Shown here one piece after another: positions 34,763-46,269 of a stretch of 64,000 bases of DNA. Numbering within the stretch: position 1 is the stretch's first letter; every line of letters starts with the position of its first letter. Origin of the DNA: Aquipseudomonas ullengensis. Its GTDB lineage: Bacteria > Pseudomonadota > Gammaproteobacteria > Pseudomonadales > Pseudomonadaceae. The notes beneath the pieces are model-generated. The model worked only from the letters and a program-made list of their open reading frames with translations, ran no database searches and was not told the DNA's origin. Location of the stretch: assembly GCF_014174475.1 (NCBI RefSeq), contig NZ_JACJUD010000007.1, forward strand, positions 248,001-312,000, read 5' to 3'. The translations under genes were made by a program, and so were the position numbers.

Positions 34763-35322
34763 GCCGGCTGCACCCGCGGGGCCCGCCATTCGCGCAGGCC
34801 GAGCACGGCCAGGGCGGTGAACACGGCGTACAGTGCGGCCGTCAGCCAGTAACCCTGGAAGGCGAAGAAGCCGACATAGAGCACGTCGACCACTATCCAT
34901 AGCACCCAGCACTGCCAGCGCTTGAGCGCCATCCACAGCTGAGCGAGCAGGCTGAAGGCGGTGAGCAGAGCATCCGGCCAGGGATAGGCGGCTTCGGTCA
35001 GGCGATCCATGGCCAGCCCCAGCAGCAGGCCGAACAGCAGCGCCACAGCCATGCCGATCAGGATCTCGTTGCGGCTCGCTTCGCTGACCGGCCGTTTGCC
35101 GCTTGCGTCCACGTCCTGGCGCCATACCCACCAGCCGTACAGCTGCATGGCGGCGAACACGCCGTGCAGCAGCACCAGCGAATACAGGCGGGCATCGAAG
35201 AAAAACCAGGCATAGAGCAGCACCATGACCAGGCCGATGGGCCAGCACAGCGGGTTCTGCCGCACGGTCAGCCAGACGGAGGTGATGCCGAGGGCGGAGG
35301 CGATGATTTCGAGAGGCGTCAT
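34759..35322 (-). CDS. pnuC: PnuC-family nicotinamide riboside transporter
   Basis: The 187-residue protein has about seven membrane segments and the PnuC aromatic signatures LTVRQNPLCWPIGLV, YAWFFFDARLYSL, FAAMQLYGWWVWR and WIVVDVLYVGFFAF. It admits nicotinamide riboside, which the overlapping NadR-like kinase then traps. I start at the ATG at 35322; another in-frame ATG at 35355 overlaps the metH stop (TAATG) and would add 11 residues but places a GC hairpin in the coding region. Ribosome sites are weak at both. Confidence 0.9.
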   Translation of the reverse strand: MTPLEIIASALGITSVWLTVRQNPLCWPIGLVMVLLYAWFFFDARLYSLVLLHGVFAAMQLYGWWVWRQDVDASGKRPVSEASRNEILIGMAVALLFGLLLGLAMDRLTEAAYPWPDALLTAFSLLAQLWMALKRWQCWVLWIVVDVLYVGFFAFQGYWLTAALYAVFTALAVLGLREWRAPRVQPA

Positions 35323-35330
35323 AAAGGTAA

Positions 35331-35347
35331 GGGGCGCATGGCGCCCC
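35331..35347 (-). promoter_or_regulatory. GC hairpin between metH and pnuC
   Basis: GGGGCGC-ATG-GCGCCCC forms a 7-bp stem with a 3-base loop, directly after the metH stop and before the pnuC start; TTACCTTT follows on the minus strand. It could be a partial terminator of metH or an attenuator for pnuC. Confidence 0.55.
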
Positions 35348-35354
35348 TGTGTCA

Positions 35355-39065
<3,711 letters not shown>

Positions 39066-39226
39066 GGGGAGCTACCTGAGAAGGGCGGAAACAAAGGCGG
39101 CGATGATAGCAAAGCTGCATGCTTTTGCCGCATGCCGAGCTTTTCCATGAATTGCGCTCATGTTCAAGGCTCTCTTTGCCGAGCGAGTAACGCTAGAATC
39201 GCCATTCGCACACACAGGATAGGTTT

Positions 39227-41512
39227 ATGTTGCGCCAGGGACTTGCAGTTCTCTTCCTCGTTTTCATCTTTGCCGGCCTCGCCGGCGCCAGCGAAGCGGT
39301 TTCCTACAGCCGCGATATCCAGCCCATCCTCACGCAGAAGTGCGTGGCCTGCCACGCCTGCTATGACGCGCCCTGCCAGCTCAACCTGGGCAGTGGCGAA
39401 GGCATCCTGCGCGGTGCCAGCAAGCTGCCGGTGTACGATGGGGGCCGAACCAAGGCTCAGGCCACCACGCGTCTGTTCGTCGATGCCCAGGGCGAGGCCG
39501 CCTGGCGCAACATGGGCTTCGAGTCGGTGCTGGATGCCCAGGGTGGCCAGGCCGCGCTGCTCAAACGCATGCTGGAGCTGGGGCGCAGCAACCCGCCGGT
39601 GCCGAATGCCAAGCTGCCGGCCGATCTGGATATCGCCCTTGGCCGACAGAACCAGTGCCCATTGCCGGGCGAGTTCGACTCCTACGCGAAGAAATTCGCC
39701 CATGCCGGGATGCCGTTCGCCGTCACGGGCCTGAGCGATGCTGAATACGCCACCTTGCAGCAGTGGCTGGCCCAGGGCGCGCCGGTGGAGCAGCAGGCGC
39801 TGCAACCTTCGGTGGCGGAGCAGGCGCAGGTCGCGCAATGGGAAACCTTGCTCAATGCCCCGGGCGCCCGGGAAAGTCTGGTCAGCCGTTGGCTGTACGA
39901 GCATTTGTTCCTCGCCCATCTGTATTTCGAGGGCGGTGAGGCGGGGCATTTCTTCCAGCTGGTGCGTTCGCGCACACCGAGTGGTCAGCCGATCGACATG
40001 ATCGCCACGCGCCGGCCCAACGAGGACCCGGGTACCCAGGTGTATTACCGCCTGTGGCCGATCCAGGGGGTGATCGTGCACAAGACGCACATCACCTATC
40101 CGCTCAGTGCGCACAAGCTGGCGCGGGTGCAGGAGTTGTTCTTCAGCGGCGACTGGACGGCGGATGCGGTACCCGGCTACGGCGCCCAGCGCCGCGCCAA
40201 CCCGTTCGAGACCTTCGCCGCGATTCCCGTGCAGGCGCGCTACCAGTTCATGCTGGATAACGCCGAGTACTTCGTACGCACCTTTATCCGTGGCCCGGTC
40301 TGCCGCGGGCAGATCGCTACCGATGTGATTCGCGACAACTTCTGGGCGCTGTTCCAGGCGCCCGAGCATGACCTCTACATCACCGATGCCGAGTACCGCG
40401 CCGAAGCCACGCCGCTGTTGGCCATGCCTGGCCAGTTCGACGATATCGGCGACCTGCTGGGCCTGTGGCACGCCTATCGGGACAAGCGCAACGAGTACGA
40501 AGACCTGCGCCGCGATGCCTATGCCGATGCCCCCGCGCCGAGCTGGTCGAACCTGTGGGCCGGCAACGACAACGCGCTGTTGTCGGTCTTCCGCCACCAT
40601 GACAGCGCCATGGTGCGGAAGGGGCTGATTGGCGAAGTACCGCAGACAATCTGGGTACTGGATTACCCGTTGCTGGAGCGCACGTATTACCAGTTGGTGG
40701 TCAATTTCGACGTGTTCGGCAACGTCGCGCACCAGGCGCAGACCCGCCTGTACTTCGACCTGATCCGCAATGGCGCCGAGCTGAACTTCCTGCGCCTGAT
40801 GCCGGCGGATTCGCGTCAGGGCTACCTGGATGACTGGTACCAGAACAGCGGCAAGCTGAAGATGTGGATGAGCTACAACGATGCCGACCTGGATACGCCG
40901 ACCGGCCTGCAGTTGCTGAGCCGCGATCCCAAGCGCGAGTTTGCCGAAGCGCTTCTCGAGCGTTATGCCGGCCTCAATGCCCGGCCCGATCCGATCAACC
41001 GTTGCCGTGGCGCGCAGTGTTATCGCAATGGTTTGGGTGAGCAGCTGCGTAGCGCCGAGCAAGCCCTGAGTCGCCTGCCGGGGCGGCCAGCGGCAGGGCT
41101 CAAGGTGATCGAACAGTTGCCCGAGACGACTCTGCTGCGTGTCGAGCTGGCCGATGGCCGCCGCGAGGTCTACAGCCTGCTGCGCAATCGCGCGCACAGC
41201 AACGTGGCGTTCATGACTGGCGAATCGCTGCGCTACCAAGTGGGGCTGGATACCCTGACGGTCTATCCGGGCGTGCTGACCAGCTACCCGAACTTCATCT
41301 TCAACCTGCGCGCCGAAGAGGTGCCGGCATTCGTCGCGGCGCTGGAGCAAACGCGTGATGTGGCGGCGTTCGACAAGGTGGTGGAGCGCTGGGGCATTCG
41401 CCGCAGCCATCCCGAGTTCTGGCGCTACTTCAACGACCTGTCGGCCTATATCCGCGAGACGGAGCCGGTGGAAGCGGGCGTGCTGGACATGAACCGCTAT
41501 CAGAATCTCTGA
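39227..41512 (+). CDS. cti: Fatty acid cis/trans isomerase
   Basis: Cti converts cis-unsaturated phospholipid acyl chains to trans in the membrane as a rapid response to solvent or heat stress. The 761-residue protein has a signal peptide (cleavage near AGASEA) and a heme-binding C-x2-CH at Cys39-Cys42-His43, the cytochrome-c-type site of this periplasmic enzyme. Later marks include YYRLWPIQGVIVHKTHITYPL and WLYEHLFLAHLYFEG. AGGATAGGT precedes the ATG at 39227. It is divergent from metH; its substrate lies in the inner membrane's outer leaflet. Confidence 0.95.
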   Translation: MLRQGLAVLFLVFIFAGLAGASEAVSYSRDIQPILTQKCVACHACYDAPCQLNLGSGEGILRGASKLPVYDGGRTKAQATTRLFVDAQGEAAWRNMGFESVLDAQGGQAALLKRMLELGRSNPPVPNAKLPADLDIALGRQNQCPLPGEFDSYAKKFAHAGMPFAVTGLSDAEYATLQQWLAQGAPVEQQALQPSVAEQAQVAQWETLLNAPGARESLVSRWLYEHLFLAHLYFEGGEAGHFFQLVRSRTPSGQPIDMIATRRPNEDPGTQVYYRLWPIQGVIVHKTHITYPLSAHKLARVQELFFSGDWTADAVPGYGAQRRANPFETFAAIPVQARYQFMLDNAEYFVRTFIRGPVCRGQIATDVIRDNFWALFQAPEHDLYITDAEYRAEATPLLAMPGQFDDIGDLLGLWHAYRDKRNEYEDLRRDAYADAPAPSWSNLWAGNDNALLSVFRHHDSAMVRKGLIGEVPQTIWVLDYPLLERTYYQLVVNFDVFGNVAHQAQTRLYFDLIRNGAELNFLRLMPADSRQGYLDDWYQNSGKLKMWMSYNDADLDTPTGLQLLSRDPKREFAEALLERYAGLNARPDPINRCRGAQCYRNGLGEQLRSAEQALSRLPGRPAAGLKVIEQLPETTLLRVELADGRREVYSLLRNRAHSNVAFMTGESLRYQVGLDTLTVYPGVLTSYPNFIFNLRAEEVPAFVAALEQTRDVAAFDKVVERWGIRRSHPEFWRYFNDLSAYIRETEPVEAGVLDMNRYQNL

Positions 41513-41584
41513 CTCGCCGCTCAGGAAGAGAAGGGCTCCCCGCCGCCCAAAGGAAGGAAAAGCGGCAGGGAGCGGTAACGCGGT

Positions 41585-41609
41585 GTAGGGCGGGTTTCAC
41601 CTGCCCTAC
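41585..41609. repeat. Short REP-like palindrome, GTAGGGCGGGT family
   Basis: GTAGGGCGGGT and ACCTGCCCTAC (one G.T mismatch) flank TTC in a 25-bp palindrome between the converging cti and Tsx-like genes. Same arms as the copy at 11179-11220. Confidence 0.65.
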
Positions 41610-41627
41610 GAAACGGCGAGGCGCAGC

Positions 41628-42419
41628 TTAGAAGTGAGCCTTGACCAGCAGGCTGATCGCGCTCTGGTCGGTACCGCCGAGGATTTCCGAACCGACGAAG
41701 CCTTCGTCCTCGATGCCGTACTTGTCGCTCCAGTAGTCGTACTCGACGCCGACGTAGACTTTCTGGCCGACGCCGAAGGCCTTGGCCACGTCGTACTTGA
41801 TCTGCGGGTTGAAGTGCAGGTTGGCGTGGTAGCTCTCGTCGTTGTCCACGACCCAGTCCATGAAGCCGTCGATTACCAGGTCGGAGTTGCCAACCGGAAT
41901 GGTGTAGCTCCACACCGGGGTGATCTGCCAGACGTTGTCGCCGTCGCGCTTGCCGTCGGTGGTGCGCAGGTAGGTGTTGAGCTGGAAGTAGTCGAAGCCG
42001 GGGATGTTCAGGTCGACGGCCGGGCCGATCAGGTAGGAATCGACATCGTCTTCACCGAACTCGTAGGTGGTTGAGATCAGCACGTCCTTGACGATGCCGA
42101 AGGACAGGTCGCTGCCGGTCATCTTGCCCAGAGAGAAGCGCGGGCTGAGCTCGCCGTAGAAGGTGTGGCCGTCGCCGGCGCCGTTGGTGGCGTCGGTGTT
42201 GTACTTGATGCCGTCGACGAAGAAGAACAGGTCACCGAAGCTCCAGCCGCTGGCGTGCTCGAAGGTGACGGTCTGCTGCTTGGGCGGGTCGACGGTGAAG
42301 TCGATGCCGTTGAGGTAGGTCAGGCTGTTGTCCTGCCATTGCAGCAGGTCGCCGGCCGTGGCCTGACCGGCTGCCAGCAGGCTGCCCGCCAACATCAGGG
42401 AAGAGGTGGTGCGCTTCAT
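41628..42419 (-). CDS. Tsx/OmpK-like nucleoside channel in the outer membrane
   Basis: The 263-residue protein has a signal peptide (cleavage near GQATAG) and alternating beta-strand segments of a 12-strand barrel ending in the outer-membrane-type C-terminal Phe (LLVKAHF). WQDNSLTYLNG at the mature start and ASGWSFGDLFFFVDG are the Tsx/OmpK family marks. It should admit nucleosides or purine bases, which suits its place at the edge of the purine island. AGGAG precedes the ATG at 42419. Confidence 0.88.
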   Translation of the reverse strand: MKRTTSSLMLAGSLLAAGQATAGDLLQWQDNSLTYLNGIDFTVDPPKQQTVTFEHASGWSFGDLFFFVDGIKYNTDATNGAGDGHTFYGELSPRFSLGKMTGSDLSFGIVKDVLISTTYEFGEDDVDSYLIGPAVDLNIPGFDYFQLNTYLRTTDGKRDGDNVWQITPVWSYTIPVGNSDLVIDGFMDWVVDNDESYHANLHFNPQIKYDVAKAFGVGQKVYVGVEYDYWSDKYGIEDEGFVGSEILGGTDQSAISLLVKAHF

Positions 42420-42759
42420 GTGTGTGCTCCTAATCGACGAATTATGATTTTTAAACCTGTCGTGTTGGTCAGGCTTTTTCTGTAAGAGCAAGAACAGCGC
42501 CAGTTCTTGTCCAGGCAGACAGAAAATATGAATTTTCTGCATTTTTCCTGTTCTTGCCGTGATTCCTGCAGCCAATCTGCTTGCTGGCCGTCAGTACTGC
42601 GGGTGTCCAGCCGAGTTTTCGACGCTTGTGCCGCGAGCAGTCCTCACAGTTAAGCGCCAAGTTGCCTCAGCGTGGCGCAACTTTGCTCCATTCTGTTGCG
42701 TATTCCGGGTTGGTGGAGACGCGGTAGAGGAGGCTGCCCTGGCATGGCCAGGACAGGGC
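42420..42759. other. Regulatory gap upstream of the Tsx-like gene
   Basis: This 340-bp gap has no gene. It holds two perfect inverted repeats, CAAGAAC-N7-GTTCTTG at 42489-42509 and CAGAAAAT-N4-ATTTTCTG at 42520-42539, and a third GTTCTTG half-site at 42550-42556. They lie 70-137 bp upstream of the porin start and look like operators for an unidentified regulator. A weak purine-operator half-site TGGTCAG is at 42466-42472. Confidence 0.55.
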
Positions 42760-43710
42760 TTACTTGACCAGGCGGGCGTCGAGGCTGTTTTGCGCCAGGC
42801 GCTGGGCCTGCTCCTGACTCATGCCCAGGCTGGCGTGCAGCGCGGCGAAGTTCTCGGTGACGTAACCGCCGAAGTAGGCCGGGTCATCGGAGTTCACCGT
42901 CACCTTCACCCCACGCTCGAGCATCTGCAGGATGTTGTGCTGGCTCATGTCGTCGAACACGCAGAGCTTGGTGTTGGACAGCGGGCAGACGGTCAGCGGG
43001 ATTTGCTCGTCGATGATGCGCTGCATCAGACGTTCGTCCTCGATGGCGCGTACGCCATGGTCGATACGCTCGATCTTGAGCAGATCGAGGGCTTCCCAGA
43101 TGTATTCCGGCGGGCCTTCCTCGCCAGCGTGGGCGACGGTCAGCAGGCCTTCGCTGCGGGCCTTGTCGAACACGCGCTGGAACAGGCGCGGCGGGAAGCC
43201 CATTTCCGAGCTGTCCAGGCCAACGGCGACGAACGCATCACGAAACGGCATGGCCTGTTTCAGGGTGTCGAACGCGGCTTCTTCCGGCAGGTGACGCAGG
43301 AAGCTGAGGATCAGGCCATGGCTGATGCCCAGTTGCTTCTCGCCATCGACCAGTGCCTGCTTGATCCCGCGCAGCACCACTTCGAAGGGGATGCCGCGGT
43401 CGGTGTGGGTCTGTGGGTCGAAGAACGGCTCGGTGTGGATCACGTTCTGCGCCTGGCACTTGAGCAGGTAGGCCCAGGTCAGGTCGTAGAAGTCCTGCTC
43501 GGTACGCAGGACGTCGGCGCCCTGGTAATAGAGGTCGAGGAATTCCTGCAGGTTGTTGAAGGCATAGGCCTTGCGCAGGCTGTCGACATCGTTCCAGGGC
43601 AGGGCGATCTTGTTGCGTTCGGCCAGGGCGAACAGCAGTTCAGGCCCCAGCGAGCCTTCCAGGTGCAGGTGCAGTTCGGCCTTGGGCAGGGCGTTTAGCC
43701 AGTCATACAT
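42760..43710 (-). CDS. Adenine deaminase (adenosine-deaminase-like, PA0148 type)
   Basis: The 316-residue amidohydrolase converts adenine to hypoxanthine. It carries the metal motif HLHLEG (His14, His16), the acid/base segment HAGEEG and the metal-binding NSDDPAYFGG. From memory it is nearly collinear with PAO1 PA0148, whose product was shown to prefer adenine over adenosine. A short adenosine-deaminase family length and the local purine context agree. The ATG at 43710 gives the family start MYDWLNALPKAE. It is preceded by the 2OG-oxygenase gene on the same strand. Confidence 0.9.
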   Translation of the reverse strand: MYDWLNALPKAELHLHLEGSLGPELLFALAERNKIALPWNDVDSLRKAYAFNNLQEFLDLYYQGADVLRTEQDFYDLTWAYLLKCQAQNVIHTEPFFDPQTHTDRGIPFEVVLRGIKQALVDGEKQLGISHGLILSFLRHLPEEAAFDTLKQAMPFRDAFVAVGLDSSEMGFPPRLFQRVFDKARSEGLLTVAHAGEEGPPEYIWEALDLLKIERIDHGVRAIEDERLMQRIIDEQIPLTVCPLSNTKLCVFDDMSQHNILQMLERGVKVTVNSDDPAYFGGYVTENFAALHASLGMSQEQAQRLAQNSLDARLVK

Positions 43711-43805
43711 GGTGTTTTTCGATCCGGTAACGGGGTCAGACAGGTGTATAGCTTCGAGGTCGCGGCGGGCGGCTGCAAGTCGAGGCGACCGGCAGCCGTT
43801 TCGCC

Positions 43806-44786
43806 TCAGGCGCCGCTGGCGGCGGCCTGGCCCTCTTCGCGGCGATAGGCGTAGGTCTCGGCAAAGCGCGAGAGCATGTAGTCGCTGCAGGAAATCGGCG
43901 CGTATTTGGCCGGATGCGCGGCGTCCTGGCAACCCGGCAGGCAACTGATTTCGGTGTCCGGGTGCGGTTCGGCGAAGAACGGCATGGAGTAGCGGTCGAC
44001 GCCCAGCGGGCTGATCACCCGGTGCGGGGTGGACTTGTAGTTGTCGTTGCTCCAGCGCGCCATCATGTCGCCGATGTTGACCACGAAGGTGCCGTCGATG
44101 GGCGGTGCATCAATCCACTCGCCTTGCAGGTTCTGCACCTGCAGGCCGCCGGCGTTATCCTGGTACAGCAGGGTCACACAGCCATAGTCGGTGTGTGCGC
44201 CGGCGCCTTGTTGCTCGGCGCAGCTGGCGGTCTGGCGTGGCGGGTAGTGGATCATGCGCAGCACGCTGATCGGCTGGTCGAAGCGCTGGTCGAAGAAGTC
44301 GCGCTCGATGCCCAACGCCAGGGTCATGGCGCGCAGCAGGGTCTTGGACAATTCGTGCATGTCCAGGTAGTGCTGTTCCATCAGCGCCTGCCAGCCGGCG
44401 ATGTGCGGGTGGCGGTTGGGCCCGCGCAGCGGTTTGCCGGCGAGCACATCGGGATGTTCGGTGGGCAGGTGCAGGCCCATGTCGAAGGTTTCTTTCAGGT
44501 CGCTCGGCTTGCTCGGATCAAGCTGCTCGGTGGCGATGGCGCCATAGCCGCGGTGGTGCTCGGTCTGGGTGATGTCGATGCGCAGCTTTTCCTCGGCCGG
44601 GCGGGCGAAGAAGTCGATGGCGGCAGCTTTCAGTTCGGCGATGCGCGCGGCGCTGATCGGGTGGCCTTCGATGTAGAAGAAGCCCCAGTCGCGGCAGGCC
44701 TGGTCGATCTGCTTGGCCACGGCGGGCCAGCCGGCCGGGTCGGCGGCATACAGCGGGGAAATATCGATGATGGGTAGTGAGTTCAT
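43806..44786 (-). CDS. 2-oxoglutarate/Fe(II)-dependent oxygenase, isopenicillin-N-synthase family
   Basis: The 326-residue protein has a complete non-heme iron site: H-x-D in GAHTDYGCV, distal His in STPHRV, and the 2-oxoglutarate-binding Arg/Ser in RYSMPFF. The N-terminal DIOX_N segment (PIIDISPLYAAD) is typical. In this island it could hydroxylate a purine or a related nucleobase, as fungal XanA does for xanthine, but the substrate is unknown and such context is only suggestive. GGAGCAACC precedes the ATG at 44786. The gap to the adenine deaminase gene is 95 bp. Confidence 0.88.
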   Translation of the reverse strand: MNSLPIIDISPLYAADPAGWPAVAKQIDQACRDWGFFYIEGHPISAARIAELKAAAIDFFARPAEEKLRIDITQTEHHRGYGAIATEQLDPSKPSDLKETFDMGLHLPTEHPDVLAGKPLRGPNRHPHIAGWQALMEQHYLDMHELSKTLLRAMTLALGIERDFFDQRFDQPISVLRMIHYPPRQTASCAEQQGAGAHTDYGCVTLLYQDNAGGLQVQNLQGEWIDAPPIDGTFVVNIGDMMARWSNDNYKSTPHRVISPLGVDRYSMPFFAEPHPDTEISCLPGCQDAAHPAKYAPISCSDYMLSRFAETYAYRREEGQAAASGA

Positions 44787-44840
44787 GGTTGCTCCTGGTG
44801 GGGTGTAGGTGCTGCGAGTCTTCTCGTACCCAGGGCAGCG

Positions 44841-44867
44841 AAAAGGGCGGAGGTTGAGTCCGCCCTT
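44841..44867 (-). terminator. Rho-independent terminator of the BMP binding-protein gene
   Basis: AAGGGCGGA/TCCGCCCTT stem with a 7-base loop; on the minus strand it is followed by TTTTC. It sits about 110 bases past the stop at 44977. Confidence 0.8.
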
Positions 44868-44976
44868 GGTGCGCGGTTCTCTTTGCAGAGGGACGGCGCG
44901 TGGTGCTCGTGCAGTGTTGCCGGAAACGACCCGGGTGGCGAATGCCGCGACCAGGGCCATTGCGGCAGGGTGGAGC

Positions 44977-46059
44977 TTATTTCGGGATTTGCGCGGTGAT
45001 GCCTTTCACGTAGTAGTCCATGCCCGCCAGTTCGGCGTTGCTGGCGGTGGCGCCGGCCGGGATCTTGACGGTGCCGCTCTGGTCCATGATCGGGCCGGTG
45101 AACGGGTGGAAGGAACCGTCCTTGATGCTGGCGATGATCTTCTCGGCTTCGGCTTTCACGTCAGCCGGTACCAGGTCGCTGATCGGCAGTTCGATGGTGC
45201 CTTCTTTCAGGCCGCCCCAGTAGTCCTGCGGTTTCCAGTTGCCGTCGATAACCGCCTGGGTCGACTTGATGTAGTGCGGGCCCCAGTTGTTGACGATGGA
45301 GGTCAGTACGGCTTTCGGGCCGAAGTGGGCCATGTCCGAGGCATAGCCCACGGAGTAGACGCCACGGCGCTCGGCGGTCTGGATCGGGGCCGGGCTGTCG
45401 GTGTGCTGGAACACCACGTCGACACCCTGGTCGATCAGGGCGTTGGCGGCGTCGGCTTCTTTGCCCGGATCGAACCAGGAGTTGACCCACACCACTTTGA
45501 TTTCGGTGCCCGGGTTGTACTTGTCGAGGGCCAGTTGGATCGAGTTGATGTCGCGGATCACTTCCGGAATCGGGAAGGAGGCGATGTAGCCGATCTTCTT
45601 GGTCTTGGTCATCTTGGCGGCGAGGAAACCACCGACGTAGCGGCCTTCATAGGAAGTGGCCAGGTAGGTACCGAGGTTCTTGTCCTGCTTGTAGCCCGTG
45701 GCGTGCTCGAAGGTGACCTTGGGGAACTGTTTGGCGACCTTGGCGGTGGGGTTCATGTAGCCGAACGAGGTGGTGAACACCAGGTCGTAGCCACCCTTGG
45801 CCATGTTGCGGATCACGCGCTCGGCGTCGGCACCCTCGGCCACGTTCTCGACGAAGCTGGTTTGCACTTTGTCGCCGAAGTGCTTGATCAGCTCCTGACG
45901 GCCTTGTTCGTGCTGGTAGGTCCAGCCGTGGTCGCCGATCGGGCCGACGTAGACGAAGCCGACCTTCAGCGGATCGGCGGCCAGGGCGCCGATGGAAGCG
46001 GTCAGGCCGATGGCCGCAGCGACACCGCGCACCAGGCTTTTCAGGGAGGATGTGGACAT
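44977..46059 (-). CDS. BMP-family ABC transporter substrate-binding protein (purine nucleoside type)
   Basis: The 360-residue periplasmic protein has a signal peptide (cleavage near IGALAA) and the BmpA/TmpC/Med fold that binds purine nucleosides: VGFVYVGPIGDHGWTYQHEQG, VFTTSFGYMNP, IGYIASFPIPEVIRDIN and VDVVFQHTDSPAP. It should feed the permease/ATPase genes at 48.5-52.1 kb, although the 8-oxoguanine deaminase and SDR genes lie between. Two RutR-type operator sites lie upstream (46128 and 46200). Confidence 0.93.
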   Translation of the reverse strand: MSTSSLKSLVRGVAAAIGLTASIGALAADPLKVGFVYVGPIGDHGWTYQHEQGRQELIKHFGDKVQTSFVENVAEGADAERVIRNMAKGGYDLVFTTSFGYMNPTAKVAKQFPKVTFEHATGYKQDKNLGTYLATSYEGRYVGGFLAAKMTKTKKIGYIASFPIPEVIRDINSIQLALDKYNPGTEIKVVWVNSWFDPGKEADAANALIDQGVDVVFQHTDSPAPIQTAERRGVYSVGYASDMAHFGPKAVLTSIVNNWGPHYIKSTQAVIDGNWKPQDYWGGLKEGTIELPISDLVPADVKAEAEKIIASIKDGSFHPFTGPIMDQSGTVKIPAGATASNAELAGMDYYVKGITAQIPK

Positions 46060-46127
46060 AGGGTGAAATGCTCCGTGTCTAGTTTTTCTGTGTTGGCCGG
46101 AAGAGGCGACAGGTGCAATGCAAAAAA

Positions 46128-46143
46128 TTGACCAGAAGGACAA
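46128..46143. promoter_or_regulatory. RutR-like operator, BMP gene proximal site
   Basis: TTGACCAGAAGGACAA matches 12 of 14 defined bases of the RutR consensus TTGACCANNTGGTCAA and is 69 bases upstream of the BMP start. Confidence 0.68.
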
Positions 46144-46199
46144 TTTATCTCGCAAATCGATGAACAGCCGGTTCCACGCGGGTTCTCGGTGGGCTGAAG

Positions 46200-46215
46200 T
46201 TGTCCGTGTGGTCAA
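46200..46215. promoter_or_regulatory. RutR-like operator, BMP gene distal site
   Basis: TTGTCCGTGTGGTCAA matches 12 of 14 defined bases of TTGACCANNTGGTCAA. It lies 141 bases upstream of the BMP start and 55 bases beyond the 8-oxoguanine deaminase stop. Confidence 0.65.
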
Positions 46216-46219
46216 TAAC

Positions 46220-46239
46220 GGCGCGCACGAGGGCGCGCC
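46220..46239 (-). terminator. GC hairpin after the 8-oxoguanine deaminase gene
   Basis: GGCGCGC/GCGCGCC with a 6-base loop, 31 bases past the stop at 46270 and followed on the minus strand by GTTATT; a plausible weak terminator next to the distal operator. Confidence 0.5.
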
Positions 46240-46269
46240 GGGTTGAAACTGGTGCATGGGGTGGCGTCA

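Noticed and set aside
39066..39226. Possible cobalamin riboswitch upstream of metH
   Set aside because: No B12-box-like conserved block or expected length in the 161-bp gap.
39164..41410. 748-codon minus-strand frame opposite cti
   Set aside because: Antisense shadow of cti with His/Gln/Arg bias and no recognisable domain.
42761..42780. TTGACCAGG sequence in the end of the adenine deaminase gene, like half of the RutR site
   Set aside because: Only one half-site is present and it lies in the coding end of the gene next to its stop.
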